Source: Spirodela intermedia
Lineage: Eukaryota > Streptophyta > Magnoliopsida > Alismatales > Araceae
Reading direction: 5' to 3'
Length of the DNA stretch: 64,000 nucleotides
NCBI GenBank assembly: GCA_902729315.2
Contig: LR746271.1
Location: 5,001 to 69,000 of the forward strand
Shown here: positions 32,591 to 44,900 of the stretch, piece after piece
How the letters are laid out: each line of letters begins with the position of its first letter
Position numbering within the stretch: the first letter of the stretch is position 1
Translations under genes and position numbers: made by a program
Notes under the pieces: model-generated
Databases searched by the model: none
The model's input: the letters and a program-made list of their open reading frames with translations, nothing else
Told to the model about the DNA's origin: nothing

Positions 32591-34048
32591 TGGAGGTTAA
32601 TAATTCAGCAACAAACGTGGTGAGAGCACAAGTTGCCGAAAGTGACCATAAGATAGTCTATGGTGCACTGAATGTAAAAACCACACCATTCTCGTGAACG
32701 GCATTGAAGCTCAATGGAAAACCTCGGAGTGAGAAAACGGGACAGAAAAGAAAGCAGTCGATGAACAATGGTTAAAGCACATATCATGACAGTACAACAG
32801 TATTAAGTAGCACCGAAAGGAGAGGTCAAGATTGTGAAATCTTTCATTGGCAATTCTGTCAAACTCATAGATTCTTGTTCATTGACGTATTCAAGTGAGA
32901 TTTCACCTTCTACTAGATTATGTCTCATGTACAACCTTCACCAACTCTCACATAATGTATTAAAAAATTATGGACTGTATAACCCACTCAACAGATATAT
33001 ATAGTCCACATACTCTCCTTATCTAAACAGAAAGAAAATAGTCACAGCTGATGATTCTTTGACTACCGTAGCAGGTGTAATAAAGGTTAAAATAAACCCT
33101 TCACAAACTTAAAAAAATGCTCTTCATGTCTTTAGACTGTCCATAAATCGTGTATCTTTCTAGAAGCTCTACCCATGATTTGCACAGTACATTAGTTTTT
33201 TATCATTGCCATTGTGTATTTTACGACAAGGATTTGAGGAGGACGATTGTACGTACTAGAAAATGGGACGTATTCTGCTATTTTGAAGCAAATACTGAGC
33301 CAATCAAACATTGTAGGTTGTGACATCGGAGCAACAAAATAGAATACGACGGTGGCTGCTGATTAAGCATGCTTGTCCGTCGAAGGTGAAGCCGAATATC
33401 TTCCGCGTCCCTGGACACATCTTCCGCTACATTTCCATTTACCCTACCTCTCATTGGCTTATTCCGCAAGTGGCTCTGTGAGGACCGTAGCTGTTGGTTG
33501 TTCCTTGTTAGAAATCAGGTAGGCTCCTCCTGTGTTTGGGAGTGTCGTGTATTGTTGTCTATCTATCACTCCGACCACGAACAAAGATGCAATTGCAGGT
33601 GATGGTTGCGGAGTTTCGACGAGCTGTAGCCGTATGCCGCATGTTTTACGCCTCAGATCCAAGGTATCTGCCAACAAGGAGGCTTTCCGCGGTGCGAAGA
33701 TGCACTCTACTCGAGGAACCGACCCCCTGGGGGCAGAGCTGAGGAGACGATAAGGAAAGGTTCTCAAATGTTTCTTCCCAACGAAATTAAGCATGCCGAG
33801 AAAATGGACCCAGAAAATCTCTCGCCGCCGCCCCCCGAGAATCGGACGGGATTCAGAATAGATGGGATACTAACAAGAGGACGAAATATCTCCGCACAAA
33901 GTTTTTCGACGGACCGCACTCCCTTTGGCTCGTCTTCCCCGCGGCAAAAGACGAGAGAGATCGGAGCTGTCCAACGCCGCCCGGGAACGAATGGCATCGG
34001 TCGTGATGATCATCCGAAGCACGGGCGCAGATCTGGATTGGCTCGCGC
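32591..34048. other. Intergenic stretch without recognised gene
   Basis: No family recognised on either strand. The end nearest 34048 is likely 3' untranslated sequence of the minus-strand MPH2-like gene. Short open frames at 33459-33794 and 33768-34232 are unsupported; the latter is antisense to that gene's last exon. Confidence 0.35.
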
Positions 34049-35153
34049 TCAGAGGCCAGAAATCTCCCCCACCAAACCCGCCAAGGTGACCCATTTCTCC
34101 AGCGCGTTGGCCGACGTCACGAAAGCTTCCTTCGAGGACTCCGCGTCCATCTTCGCAACTGTAAACGGGACAGTCACACCCCTCCCATGGTTATTGTTGA
34201 AGAGAGGCGGGAATTACTCCAGTTTCTTATGAGCAAATCAATAGACTGTGGGGGATGCCACTATCTCGTAACCCACCGGAGGTAATCAACGAGGCCAGCG
34301 AGGAATTGAAGGCGTGGACTTCGTTCTTCTCCTCGGAGCTGGAGCTCAGCTGGTGGGTAGCAGGGAAGAAACCACAAAAGAGCACACCACGTCCTGATCA
34401 TTAGAACACGGAGCACGCGGCGAGCAAATACCCCAAGTCCCCAAAAGAATCCGTCAATCGACTGCTCAGAAACCCACCTTCGCAAATGCAGCGTTGGCAT
34501 TCTTCATCCAGTCCGCATTAGCGTTGGGGCCGAGAATGGTGCCCGCGGCGGAGAGGTCGTTGCCGTCGATGGCCTGACCAACTTTGCTGAGCTTGTACAC
34601 TAGCTCTTGCAGATATCCTGCGAAGCCACATCACACAGAGCCATTCGTGTAGCCCTCATGAATTCCTCGAACGCTGGACATCCAAACATTCCCCGGCGTG
34701 AAGAATCGGACATTAGAACGTCTTACCAGTCTCCCTGGAAGAAGAGCTGATGACGCCCTGCCGTTCGAGCCGCTTCTTTCTATCCTTCTTCACCTTCTCC
34801 AATAGTTCGATGTCGTCGTCCGCCTCCAAGATAGCTGCACTCGCCGGGGGAATTCCCCCAGTTAAGCTCAGAGCCGCCAGGCAACTTGCGGCCGCTGCAA
34901 GGTACTGGCGCCTGGGAAGAGGGACAGGGCGGTTGTCGGCCCCTTCCGCGCTGTCGTCTCTGGTGTTGACGGCAGGAAGCTTTGCCGTCACTCTCCTATG
35001 CAACAAGCCGCGTTTGCCGGAAGTATTCCGAGGCTTGAGCCTGTGGGGAAGGACGGCGGGTACCGTCCCTGCTGCAGCGGACATCTGCGAGGTGGAAGCA
35101 GGAGAAAAGCTTACGGTAGCCGTTGCAGTGTACAGACCAAGAACTACGGCCAT
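34049..35153 (-). CDS. MPH2: Thylakoid lumen protein, MPH2 / lumenal 16.5-kDa type
   Basis: Four-exon gene giving 249 aa. Exons: 35153-34727, 34617-34478, 34349-34277, 34158-34049, all with GT/AG borders and consistent phases. The N-terminus is a plastid transit peptide, then a twin-arginine lumen signal (RRQYLAAAASCLAALSL) ending at an Ala-X-Ala site (PASA before AILEADDD). The mature part opens with AILEADDDIELLEKVKKDRK, continues across junctions as RETGYLQELVYKLSKVGQAI, then LSSSSEEKNEVHAFNSSLAS, and ends ANALEKWVTLAGLVGEISGL. This is the pattern of the Arabidopsis lumenal 16.5-kDa protein MPH2, which helps photosystem II repair under changing or high light (family knowledge). The ATG at 35153 is the first ATG of the frame. 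No odd features. Family call is by recalled sequence resemblance. Confidence 0.85.
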
Positions 35154-35599
35154 GAGCTCCGAAGAGAAAAGCACCTCTTTCCGATCTCGCTGCTGCCGTT
35201 CTAGCTCTACTGAGGACCCACGCCGTATAATTGTGGTGTTGCTTTGCTTGGGTCATCGGCGGCCCTCTCCCCAAACTCCCTTTGCATTCTGCATCTCTAG
35301 TTTAAAGGATAAGGTTTGTTGCCCCAACACCGTCCGTCCGCTCGCCGACTCGAGGTTTATTGCATCTCCAGTAAAATTTACTTGGCTCGAAATTTACATG
35401 GACTAGTCCTGCAATCACGAACTTTTATTTAACAAAAGTGCATAACGTACTGATATTTGATTAATTATAATATCAAGAATATTACAATTTCGCCCATTTC
35501 ACAATTTTTTCAACACAACATTGTTAAGAATCATGGTTTGTTAAACCCAGTAAATTGATTTTTTTAAAAACGAATCATGCACGGGAGGGGGAGGGAGTG

Positions 35600-35638
35600 A
35601 TTGAGTGAGTGAGTGAGTGAGAGAGAGAGAGAGAGAGA
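35600..35638. repeat. (GAGT)n(GA)n microsatellite
   Basis: Five GAGT-type units pass into eight or more GA units. Confidence 0.9.
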
Positions 35639-36129
35639 ATCTAATCCCTTTGTCTATGATATGCCAATGGGCATCAATTTTGGCATTTACATCCATAACT
35701 CTGATTACTCAATAATGTTTCATTATTTTCTTTATTTAAAATATTAAACTTTTATCATATATATGAACCTATTTGTGCAAAATGACTTATTGTTCATATT
35801 CCTCATTGGGTACAATCATTTCGATTATTCATCTGAATGTAATACATCATTTAAGTTTATCTTTAATTAGAATCATGAAATGTATTACTGGCACAATTCG
35901 AAACATTTGATTTATTCTATTGTGGATGCCATGCATTCATCAATCACAAATTTGACAAAGGAGGCTAGTCTAGGTAGATTGGTGAATATGGATTGAGATG
36001 GAAAAACATAGGTGTGTTTATTTCAATGCGACGCAAAGTTAAAATTGTTGGCTTGAAGGAGGCTATAAAAGAAACCAAAAAGTGATGGTTGCAGTTGTTC
36101 TTTTTTAAATCATTTCTTGAATGATTATT

Positions 36130-36335
36130 ATAAACCCTAAACCTTAAATCGCAAACCCTAAATCGGATCCCAATTTTTGAAATTTGGATCATGAATCTTT
36201 GACATCTTGAGCCCTAGACCTTAAGCCTTGAACCTCAAACCCTAAATCTTAATTCATAACCCATAAATCTTGAACCTCATATCCTACATCATAATTCATT
36301 AATCCAAAACCTTGAACATTTGAACCTTGAATCCT
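36130..36335. repeat. Decayed telomere-like tract
   Basis: Many variants of CCCTAAA and its decay forms occur within 200 bp: AAACCCTAAACCTTAAATCG, CAAACCCTAAATC, GCCCTAGACCTTAAGCC, TTGAACCTCAAACCCTAAAT, AATCCAAAACCTTGAACA. The pattern resembles an old interstitial telomeric array or a minisatellite derived from one. Confidence 0.6.
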
Positions 36336-37697
36336 AAAGCTCAACAATTCTAGAATTGTGATGCTTTGGTCTATAATAGGATGTTCAAAATCGCCACATC
36401 AAATGTATGTATGCACATTGAATGATGAATTGAGTGTTCCAATAATCCAAGTGCGTAAGCCATGCATTCATCGCTGTACATCCTTAAAATTCAACAAAAA
36501 CATGTGAGAGTTTGAGCTTTCTTTGGTACTTTTTTTGTATGTTATCTTGTAGATTAATTCTTTAAGAATCTCATGTCTAATTCCAACTCTCAGAACTCTC
36601 TTCAAGTGTGCTTAAGTGAGATAGCAAATCAAAATCTTATGTGCCTGTAAAGAGAAATAAAATATATTGGATACCAATTTGCCACTCAATTTTTTTAAAG
36701 AATTTCTATTATGTTGTAATTTTTAGAATGAATGAACAAAACTATGATGGACTCGAAAGTTTAAATTTATGTTAACTGAAAAAAAATTAAGCATTCTAAG
36801 AATGCTACTTTAATGGTTAACTTATTATTATACGTTTTTTCATAGTGAAGAGAAGTAAATATAAATGTGATCTTAAGATGTATTGCATAAAATAATTATG
36901 AGTAAAAGTGACTTAAAATTTTTAGTGAATCTCTAATGTCTTTTGTAAGTAGGAAAAAACGCATCTACAATGCAAGGAAATAGTGTTTGTCTATGTAAAA
37001 TCTAATTTAAAAATAATTCAAAAAAATTGAAATTTGAGGTCGAGAGACACCCCATTCGAGGTGACCCGACACTATGATCATTCACAAACTATATACTCAA
37101 ATTGAGAGATTCTTCATGGGTAAAAATTAACGGGATTTTTGTGTGAATTGTTTTGTCACTCAAAATTCAGATAAATAAGCACAACTCGGACCGAAATGAG
37201 TGGAGCTTTCGAAATCAATATGCTGCACTGTACATGAATTTGGCTTTCAAAGTCGAGCTTAGAATAACAAAAGATCTTACTCATGGTCTTTAAATGGCAA
37301 GTACGGCCTTGGTAACTTCAAACTCCTCCTTTATCTGGTTGTTTCATGCTCAACCACATGACGGAGCCCCGTTCTTTATTTCCCCCATTCGCTCGGCTGC
37401 AACTTCCTCTACCCAGCCACCGAGCAGGCCGTCACAAGTCCCCCGTGGAGACCGTAGCAGCAGCCACGACCCATAATCCAGGATACAGGCCCAACATCAG
37501 GCTCGATAGAGTCTACAGAAGAGCCTGCTTTCCAGGCTTTCCCTTGGTGCCCACTTCGTCTGGGCTTTGGGGTCCTAATTAGGAAAACATTGAAAATTAT
37601 TTGCGGGAAATTAAAAATGCTGTTTTTTCAACTTGGCATTTGGTGAATCCCAAGGGAAAGCTCAGAAGAAAGACTTCTGCGCACTCGAACGGAGGTG

Positions 37698-40600
37698 ATG
37701 GGAAGAGAGCCGCAGCAGCTCCCGGACTCAGGGAACCCACTCGAAAAGGAGGCCAAGGCCCCAGAGGCGCCGCCTTTGAGGGTGACCTTCCCCGACGCCT
37801 TGCAGAACCAGAGCACTGTCGAGTCGCTGAAGCTGGAGGTCGAAGAGTCCGCTGAGTCCATGAGCCCCCGCAATATGTGGCAGGCACGTTTTATCTATTT
37901 GACTTGATGCGCAGTAGGCCTCCTCTTCGCAGGGTCCGTTTAGTTTCTCCATGATTCGCGTTATCACTTCCGTCCTGGCCGTCTATCCGATTGGTTTTTG
38001 TTATACCCGCTCATACCCTACGTTCATATTCCCCAATAGGTTCTCAGGGAAATTCCTAGGGATAGAGCATTTGAAATAGGAAAGCAAGGATACCCCATCG
38101 GTTAGTGCTGGTAACTTTTTTTACATTCTTCCGTGAGGAAATCTCCCCTTTAACAGCCTTTTCCTTACGACAGAACTGTATCGGAAGGAACATGGAAACT
38201 TTGAAACGCGGTAAGTCGTCATTTCTTGAACATTGGAGTCTAATTAGGGACAATTTAGTTGTTTTTAAGATTAATTTTTTTCTGTTTCTTTCCTTGTTCG
38301 GTAGTTGACTTGAAGAAAATGGGATAACTAAATTTGATGCTCCAAAGTTTCTTCATGCTTCAGATTTTGTCAGGCCCACTCAAGACAGACTAGATGTGGT
38401 TGGGCTCTAGGAGTTGGGATTATACTTTAATCTAATCTCTTGTTTTGGTCATAAATTTGAGCCTTAGGTCAATCTCATTCTAATGCTCCTTACCTTTGGG
38501 AGCCCAGTCTATATATATCAAACTGGGAATGTTTGCGTGTTTAGACAAGACTGTTTACTGACTGGCTACTTGGCCGCAAAACTAGGTCTAAGACAGCACC
38601 ACTTGTCCAGTTTAAGTCTATACATTTTGCAAACGTGTTTCTCTTATGGGTAGGACTTCAATTGTGTAAGTATTTGTTTAATAGACTGAAGATTTCCTGT
38701 CTGAGAATTCGTAATGTTCAATATTTGATCTGTGTTTCGAACGGCAATAAACTTTCAGATCCATTACGTCGACCTCATGCCTGGTCAGTAAAGCACAATC
38801 TCCTTCATATCAACTGCAGTGCTTGTAGTCTATCATACCGTTGAATATTGACTTTAATAGTTTTCCTCATCATATTTTCATAATGTTAATTGTGCCGATT
38901 TGTTTTTTCCCAGAAATGTCTGCTTACATTTTTACATGGTATCTATGATAACCTTAGCTAGACATGGGAAACCTCTATAGAGAATAGAATACTTATTCTC
39001 TATTTTATTTTATAAATTGTTTTCATCTAATTGTGCTTATGCTAGGGATATACAATCATGTATTTAGATATCCGTACTTTGATTGCTTGAAGCGTTGGAT
39101 ACTTGCCAATTAGGTCTGACTGAGCAGTGCGGGAATTCCGTTGACTTGTATGCATTCTCTCGTCGTTCTGATTTTGGTGCTGAACGTGGATGGATGAGGG
39201 AAGGAAAAATAGTAATTCTCCCCATGAAAAGGGGAGGGAGAGACAGATTGGTTGCTGTTGCTTGGTATGTCCCGTTAGATGGTCGGGAGTCCATTGCATC
39301 CTAGATGTTAGTGTTTGGGGTGGTCAGTCTGCATCATGATCATCTTCTAAAAATTTCCTCTCAATTTGGGTTAGCATAGTTGGCGGAGCCTTCTGTCAAA
39401 ATAATTGGAAGGATCTCTGCCTGCATGAGGTGGCTGTGGGGGGGTACAAATTTGTTGGTTATATTTACAGTCTTCTTGCTGGATTCAGTTTTCCTCTGAG
39501 GGTTTCACATTCTCTGTCCGCTCGTTTTGGTTTCTAGTGTTTCTCAAAATGGGATCGGGTCAGAAACGGGGTGCCTCCAAAGGCAAAACGATGGGTTCAT
39601 GATTGAAAAATTCAGGCGAAATTTAACTTGCGATGAGGCCAGGTTTTTTTGGGTGCATATTGACATCTAGGGTACATTATTTCATCATCTATTTTTATTT
39701 TATGGAGAGGAGGGTCTTCCTTCCTACACGTGGACACCTAGAATACCTCAAAATAAAATCATGCACTCGTGAATAATTTCTGAAACAAAAAAAATTGCAA
39801 ATTCGTTGAAGGAAGATCCTGCGATGTGTTATATATTTTTTTCCAGTTGGCATTCCCTCGAAACAAGACAGTTCTGCCTTCCTGACAAACAACAATCAAT
39901 ATGGGTTTGGCTTTAAGTTAGCTCCTGATCAGAGGGACTGTCCACATTTGTTGAGATCTTGCCTTTCAACTTGCTAGATGACTCCAGATTGCTGGCGGTA
40001 TCTTTAGGATGATGATGATTAATCAAGATCATGCTTCTTGCTAAAACAAAACTGGGGGGTTATACCTTTTGGGGCTGTGTTTCCTGATTGCAGAGCTTTA
40101 TACCTTTTGCCATCCGACTTTGAAACCATAATCAGGTCAATTATAACTTTCAACTGGATTGAAGAGGCTGTGGCAATGAAAGCACATGATGCGATAATCT
40201 CGTCAAGGGTCTTAGTACATTCGCATCGTGCGGCTCTTGGAATGAATATAAGGCTGAACAGTTTAATTTGGTTTATGTGCGTAGCATTTACTAGTAAACA
40301 TGAGAACGTGGGGCGTTTTCAAGGCGTAGGATTTCGTTGGGTGAATTCTGGGCTACTCAGCCAACGTGCATGTCTCTCAGGATAGGCATTCTGCAGGGTT
40401 GCACTTAGTTGAGAGTATCACTAGAGGCTGAAGGGCTATCTTCTTTTTGATAATGTAGTTGGCATCATCCGCTCATTTTTATTCTAAGTCTTCTCCGTTT
40501 CAATAGGTGGTATACGGCTGGCATAGATATTATTCGATTTTAAGAACAACAGGAGACGACTCCAATTTAAGCACAAGTCATGCATGTAGTACGTAGGGGG

Positions 40601-40792
40601 TGAAGTTGACGCGCATGCCGTGAACATCCTAGAGATCAACCTTGAGCTTGTTCCTCGCGCCTTGGGCTGGTTCGGTTCTGAAATATCTGCTTGGATCTAC
40701 CTGTGCAGGTGTACGCTCTCGGAGGCTTCATGGTCCTTAGCTGGGTATGGGGTAGATGGAAGGAGAGGAGAGACAGAAGAGCGCCACCATGA
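37698..40792 (+). CDS. Small single-pass membrane protein (89 aa), two exons, GC-AG intron
   Basis: Exon 1 (37698-37883) encodes a soluble acidic N-terminus (MGREPQQLPDSG ... LEVEESAESMSPRNMWQ). Exon 2 (40709-40792) encodes VYALGGFMVLSWVWGRWKER and a short basic tail, then TGA. Together they give 61 soluble residues, one hydrophobic helix at about residues 63-79 and a positively charged C-terminal end, the shape of a tail-anchored or single-pass membrane protein. The junction joins in phase 0 if the donor is GC (CAG then GCACGT) and the acceptor is CTGTGCAG; nearby GT donors break the frame. The intron is 2825 bp. The ATG at 37698 is the first in frame. I cannot name the family; the NMWQVYALGGF stretch looks like a conserved plant small protein. 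Confidence 0.65.
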
Positions 40793-41935
40793 GGTCTGAG
40801 GTCGTCGATGTTCCAGGGCAGACGCTGCTCCTCAATGCGATTGCTGGATCATCATTCCAAGCTGGCAGGTGGCGTTTCTTCCCCATCCTCCCTTCTGCTC
40901 GACATTTCCTCGAAAGTTGTTGAACGCCGCATTTCTGCCCGAGCATTCGATCCCCTGAAGATCCTTCGTCTCTTAGATGCGTGAAAAGACGATAAGGATT
41001 TAGACTGTTTCCTCCGAAACAACAATGAGCGCGGGGACTCGTAGAATAAATGAGAAGGGGTCGGACGATAAGAATGGGATGTCAAATTTAGCCGAAGATT
41101 GGCAAGATATTCGCGAAATTATGGTAAACAAACTCGTGGAGTAGCCCTCCGCAGGAAAAATTATGGTCGGTCGACTGTCATCATAATGTCGAGGCGGGAG
41201 GGGCGTAGTTATATTTGGCTATCTTTTGATTGTCGCTCAGCGGATCCTTCGATCTGCATCTTCCTTCCACCTCCGCGATGACGAGCGGGGGGCCCCGACG
41301 GGGGGCAAGGCTTCGCCACCGGTCATCTAAGGAATTGACGAGTCAACTGCGTCGCTGGCATCAAGGATGTGGAGACGAAAGCGAAGAGCCGATGGGGTGG
41401 GGCGGACTCTTGACCTGACCGGGTATTCTACGTACGGCCTTCACATCCTCGTGAAGTCGAAAGTCGCAAAACCCTGCTCCAGCCGTGGCTCCGGCGTTCT
41501 CATTATCCACGCCTGTGGGGTCGACCCGCCACTGTGCTCATCTCGACTGGGTTGGGCCACCTCGTCCTAGTTCCCTAAGCGCCGAGTGGGTTGCACTTTG
41601 GCCAGCTCTCATGGCGGCCCCCCTGCCTCGGCTTGGGCGACGGGGATCATCACTCTCCGCAGTCTTTTACCGCTGTGGTGGACCAGCCGACAGGCGTCGG
41701 ACGCACGTCACGCACGTCTCGCTCGGCCTCTCGTCGCACTCCCTTCCCTTGTTGCGAACTCTAATAAAGAGAAGAAAGATAAACTCGCGGAAGAGTCGGG
41801 GCCAAGGAGCTTCTTATGTCTTCACTGGACACGCCGTACTGCAGCGGCCAAGTCGGGACGTCGACGCACTCCCCAGCAGCGGCATCACTAGTCTCCGCCT
41901 AGCGCGGCTGAAACCTGGCGGCCAACGCGGCAACT
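40793..41935. other. Intergenic region, GC-rich toward the NPH3-family start
   Basis: No gene recognised. The part from about 41230 to 41935 is GC-rich and probably holds promoter and 5' UTR of the downstream gene. A 181-codon open frame at 41485-42030 overlaps the first exon in another frame, resembles nothing known to me, and is taken as chance. Confidence 0.35.
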
Positions 41936-44900
41936 ATGGATACTCCCCCGAAGGCTTGCCGCTTCTACCGCCGAGGGAACGAGTGGTAAGTAACCGCCAA
42001 TCCACGTCTTTGACGAATCCCCCTTTGTGAATTGCGCCCCATCATCTCCCCTTCCCCTCTGCTTTTCCTTGAACCAGTGGAATTCTCTAATCTCCTTTCT
42101 CCAATTCATCCGGAGAGAGTCCATCAGGTGCTCGCGCCTCACCGGTCTCGCCGAACTAACATTCAATTTTCCCCGACGGCCCTTTCTCACCTGCACTTCT
42201 AGCGAACTTCCGCAGTCTCCAAATTGACCGGTGCTATCCGCAACGCGTGTGCTAAATCTCTCGGCATCACAGCCACCTTCTATGGCATAATTAGCCCACC
42301 CACCTCAAATCCGTGTGAATTCAGTTAGGGCCACTGTGCTCCTCCTCGGCTTTGACTTGTGTAAATCGGCCCAAAAGCGCTGGACTGTCTCCTCATTATA
42401 TTGTGGTTCATTTGTCGATTCTTCCCTGTCGACGCTTTGAGAAAAATGACGGACATGACATTTTCCTGTTCTGTTTATCTAATTGGGTGATACATGAACG
42501 TATCCTCACCTGTCATAACCAGGCCTAGTCTTAAGGTGAGGTTAGTTTGCCTGTTTTTCTTGGCAAAGAAGAAGATTTGTCTAGTCTTTAAACCTCCTCT
42601 GAATTCGCTTATAGCTGTACCTCTTATATTTGGCTTTGTTTCCCTGAGAACATTTCACTCGCAGGTTGTTAATTTCATAGCCTATAAATGAACGGATGAA
42701 TGTAATCAAAGGACAGGCTTTTCCTCGTCCAACTTGTGAGTTCAGAAGACTCGCGATAGGGACTTGGTCCTTTCCCTTGTGTCTCTCATGTAATTTGGTT
42801 CATATCCAATAAACCTTGTTAGCCATCTGAGGACCTACAGAGTCGTCCGTTATTGTTTACGACAAAACCTGGCTACCAAGTTATGTGAATTGTCCCCGCT
42901 CATGTTAATTTTGGACTGCGGTAGACATGTGTGAAATAGCTTCAATTAACATAAGAGAACGACTTTCTAAAGGACTGAGTAGGGTATATTTTCTGGAAAC
43001 ATCAATTTATCCTGAGAGGCAGACGTCTCCAATAGTGTTTAATCCAATAATGTTTAATCTCATTCCCTGGCCATGGTAACCATCTGAAAGCTGGTTTGTA
43101 TGACATATAATGTAGTTGCTGAGCATCCTCTGGGCGAGGAAGGATGTAGACTTCTGTGATACTAATTCAGCTGTTCAACATGAAGTGCTTCAGAATTGAT
43201 TTGAAATAATTTGGTTGAATGGTCTCCTTGGTGTGTGTACACTGGGAAAATTGATACTTCTAGTGGCTTTTATATTTTCAGGCTTCAAGAGATATGATAT
43301 AGTATGAGTCCAATAGCCCCAGGTTCTAGTGCATCTGTGATTTTCCTCAACCTCATCAATGCTGGCTGGAATTTCTCGTTACCAAAAAAAATAGTTTAAA
43401 AAGATTAAAAAATATTTGGGATATGTTTACTTGGATAAAGCTTCAGCTGATGCTTGTGTGTATCAGTTTTCGATGAGATCAATTCGTGGACAACTGAATT
43501 AGGAGTTCTGATGGAGGATGAATTTATCGTGGACATTGAGGCAAGAGGAAGGAAAATTTGTGAAATGGAGTTCTGCATGGAGGATGGATCTAGAACTAAG
43601 TTCAACGTTTCCTGACAACACATTTATTTCTTATGTGGGAAAAGTTCACTGCCATTTCTTGTTTTAAAATACAGGGAATGAGAGTTTTAGGGAAAAACTT
43701 GTTTCCCTCTTCCCTTTCCTTTTGTTTCATGCCCGAAGTTAAATATTTTTGTTCTGGTACTCGTGGTTCCATTTCTAACAAGACTTTATTCTTTCCGTTG
43801 TCGTACTTAATTTAGAGGGGCAAAATGTCATTCATCAATCCCCCAATATAAATGTAACTTATTTCGCCTTTGCTCACGACAATTTTTGCAGTCGTGCTGA
43901 TTTTATTTCTCATTCTTGTTATCATGATCAGCATTTCAGAAAGCCCGACTCTCTTTAATTGAACTTAGACTGGACGTTCGTGCAGAAAGTGTTCAACATC
44001 GTGTCATAATCCACCATGCCACCGCTTGTTCCCGGAATCATGCCATTGGTTATCTTCATATTTCACTCATTCAAAATTTGGTTTCAACTATTTTTAGAAC
44101 CCAAGCTCTGATTGGACGGCTAGTATTGGTTGCAGTGTGCAGGCCTGTCACCTTTAGTGGTTTTTGTTGAAATCAAGAACTGACAACTTCATCGCTTTAG
44201 GTATCACCTGAGAAAAAAAGCAACTAATATTGTAGATTGTGTAATGAAAATCCTATAGGGCTTTTCATAGATTCCCCGTATGATCTGATATCTAGATTAG
44301 TTTGGGATGGGGATAGGGTTTGGCCGTCAGATACAAAGTGCCCAAGATCAACTGTGTGTGTAAAGTTATTATTTGAATTTTTTGTGGAATTTATATTCCA
44401 AAAAGTATAGTATTCATTAGGTTTGCGGTTCACTTTCTAGGACAAGAGTGTTTAGAACTTATGGTGAACATGTCAAATAGTTCCGGGAAAGGTTGAGATT
44501 ATCTAACTTAAACCAGCTCAGGACTTGGGCTACCTAACATTGATTTTGAAACCTGGTTTATGACACCGTTTCATTTTAAAAAGGTACGACATACAAAGTA
44601 CCAAATAAGAAACAGAGTGAAGAAGAAAAATATAAAAGAAGTTCTCCCTGTTCTGGATAAAGTTAATCAAACTGACTTGAAGGTCATCTCTCATTTCCAC
44701 ACCTATGTTGATTATCTCTGGTATATTTCTGATTTTTTTTTCAAGTTATATTATATATTATTTCCTATGGCCTACAAGGCCACTGGCTAGGAGAATCTTC
44801 CACCATTCATGATTCAGGACATGTGGAATCCTCATTTTGTAGCACTGCTGTCAAGGTTTGAATATTTCTGACTTCACTGGTTTGTTTATAATAATCTTGT

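Larger units (their letters stand above)
35154..37697. other. AT-rich intergenic stretch
   Basis: No gene recognised. The first part is the promoter side of the minus-strand MPH2-like gene; the last part, from about 37580, is the promoter side of the next plus-strand gene. It holds a GAGT/GA microsatellite and a decayed telomere-like tract, listed separately. Confidence 0.4.

Noticed and set aside
33768-34232. 154-codon plus-strand frame
   Set aside because: Its C-terminal half is antisense to the last exon of the MPH2-like gene; the rest is unsupported.
35154-35174. Extension of the MPH2-like protein by seven codons
   Set aside because: The codon at 35174 is GTG; the ATG at 35153 is the natural start.
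34750-35406. 218-codon plus-strand frame
   Set aside because: Antisense to exon 1 of the MPH2-like gene, whose splice phases and lumen-targeting signal are convincing.
41485-42030. 181-codon open frame in GC-rich DNA upstream of the NPH3-family gene
   Set aside because: Composition is that of chance frames in GC-rich DNA, no domain recognised, and it overlaps the first exon of the NPH3-family gene in a different frame.
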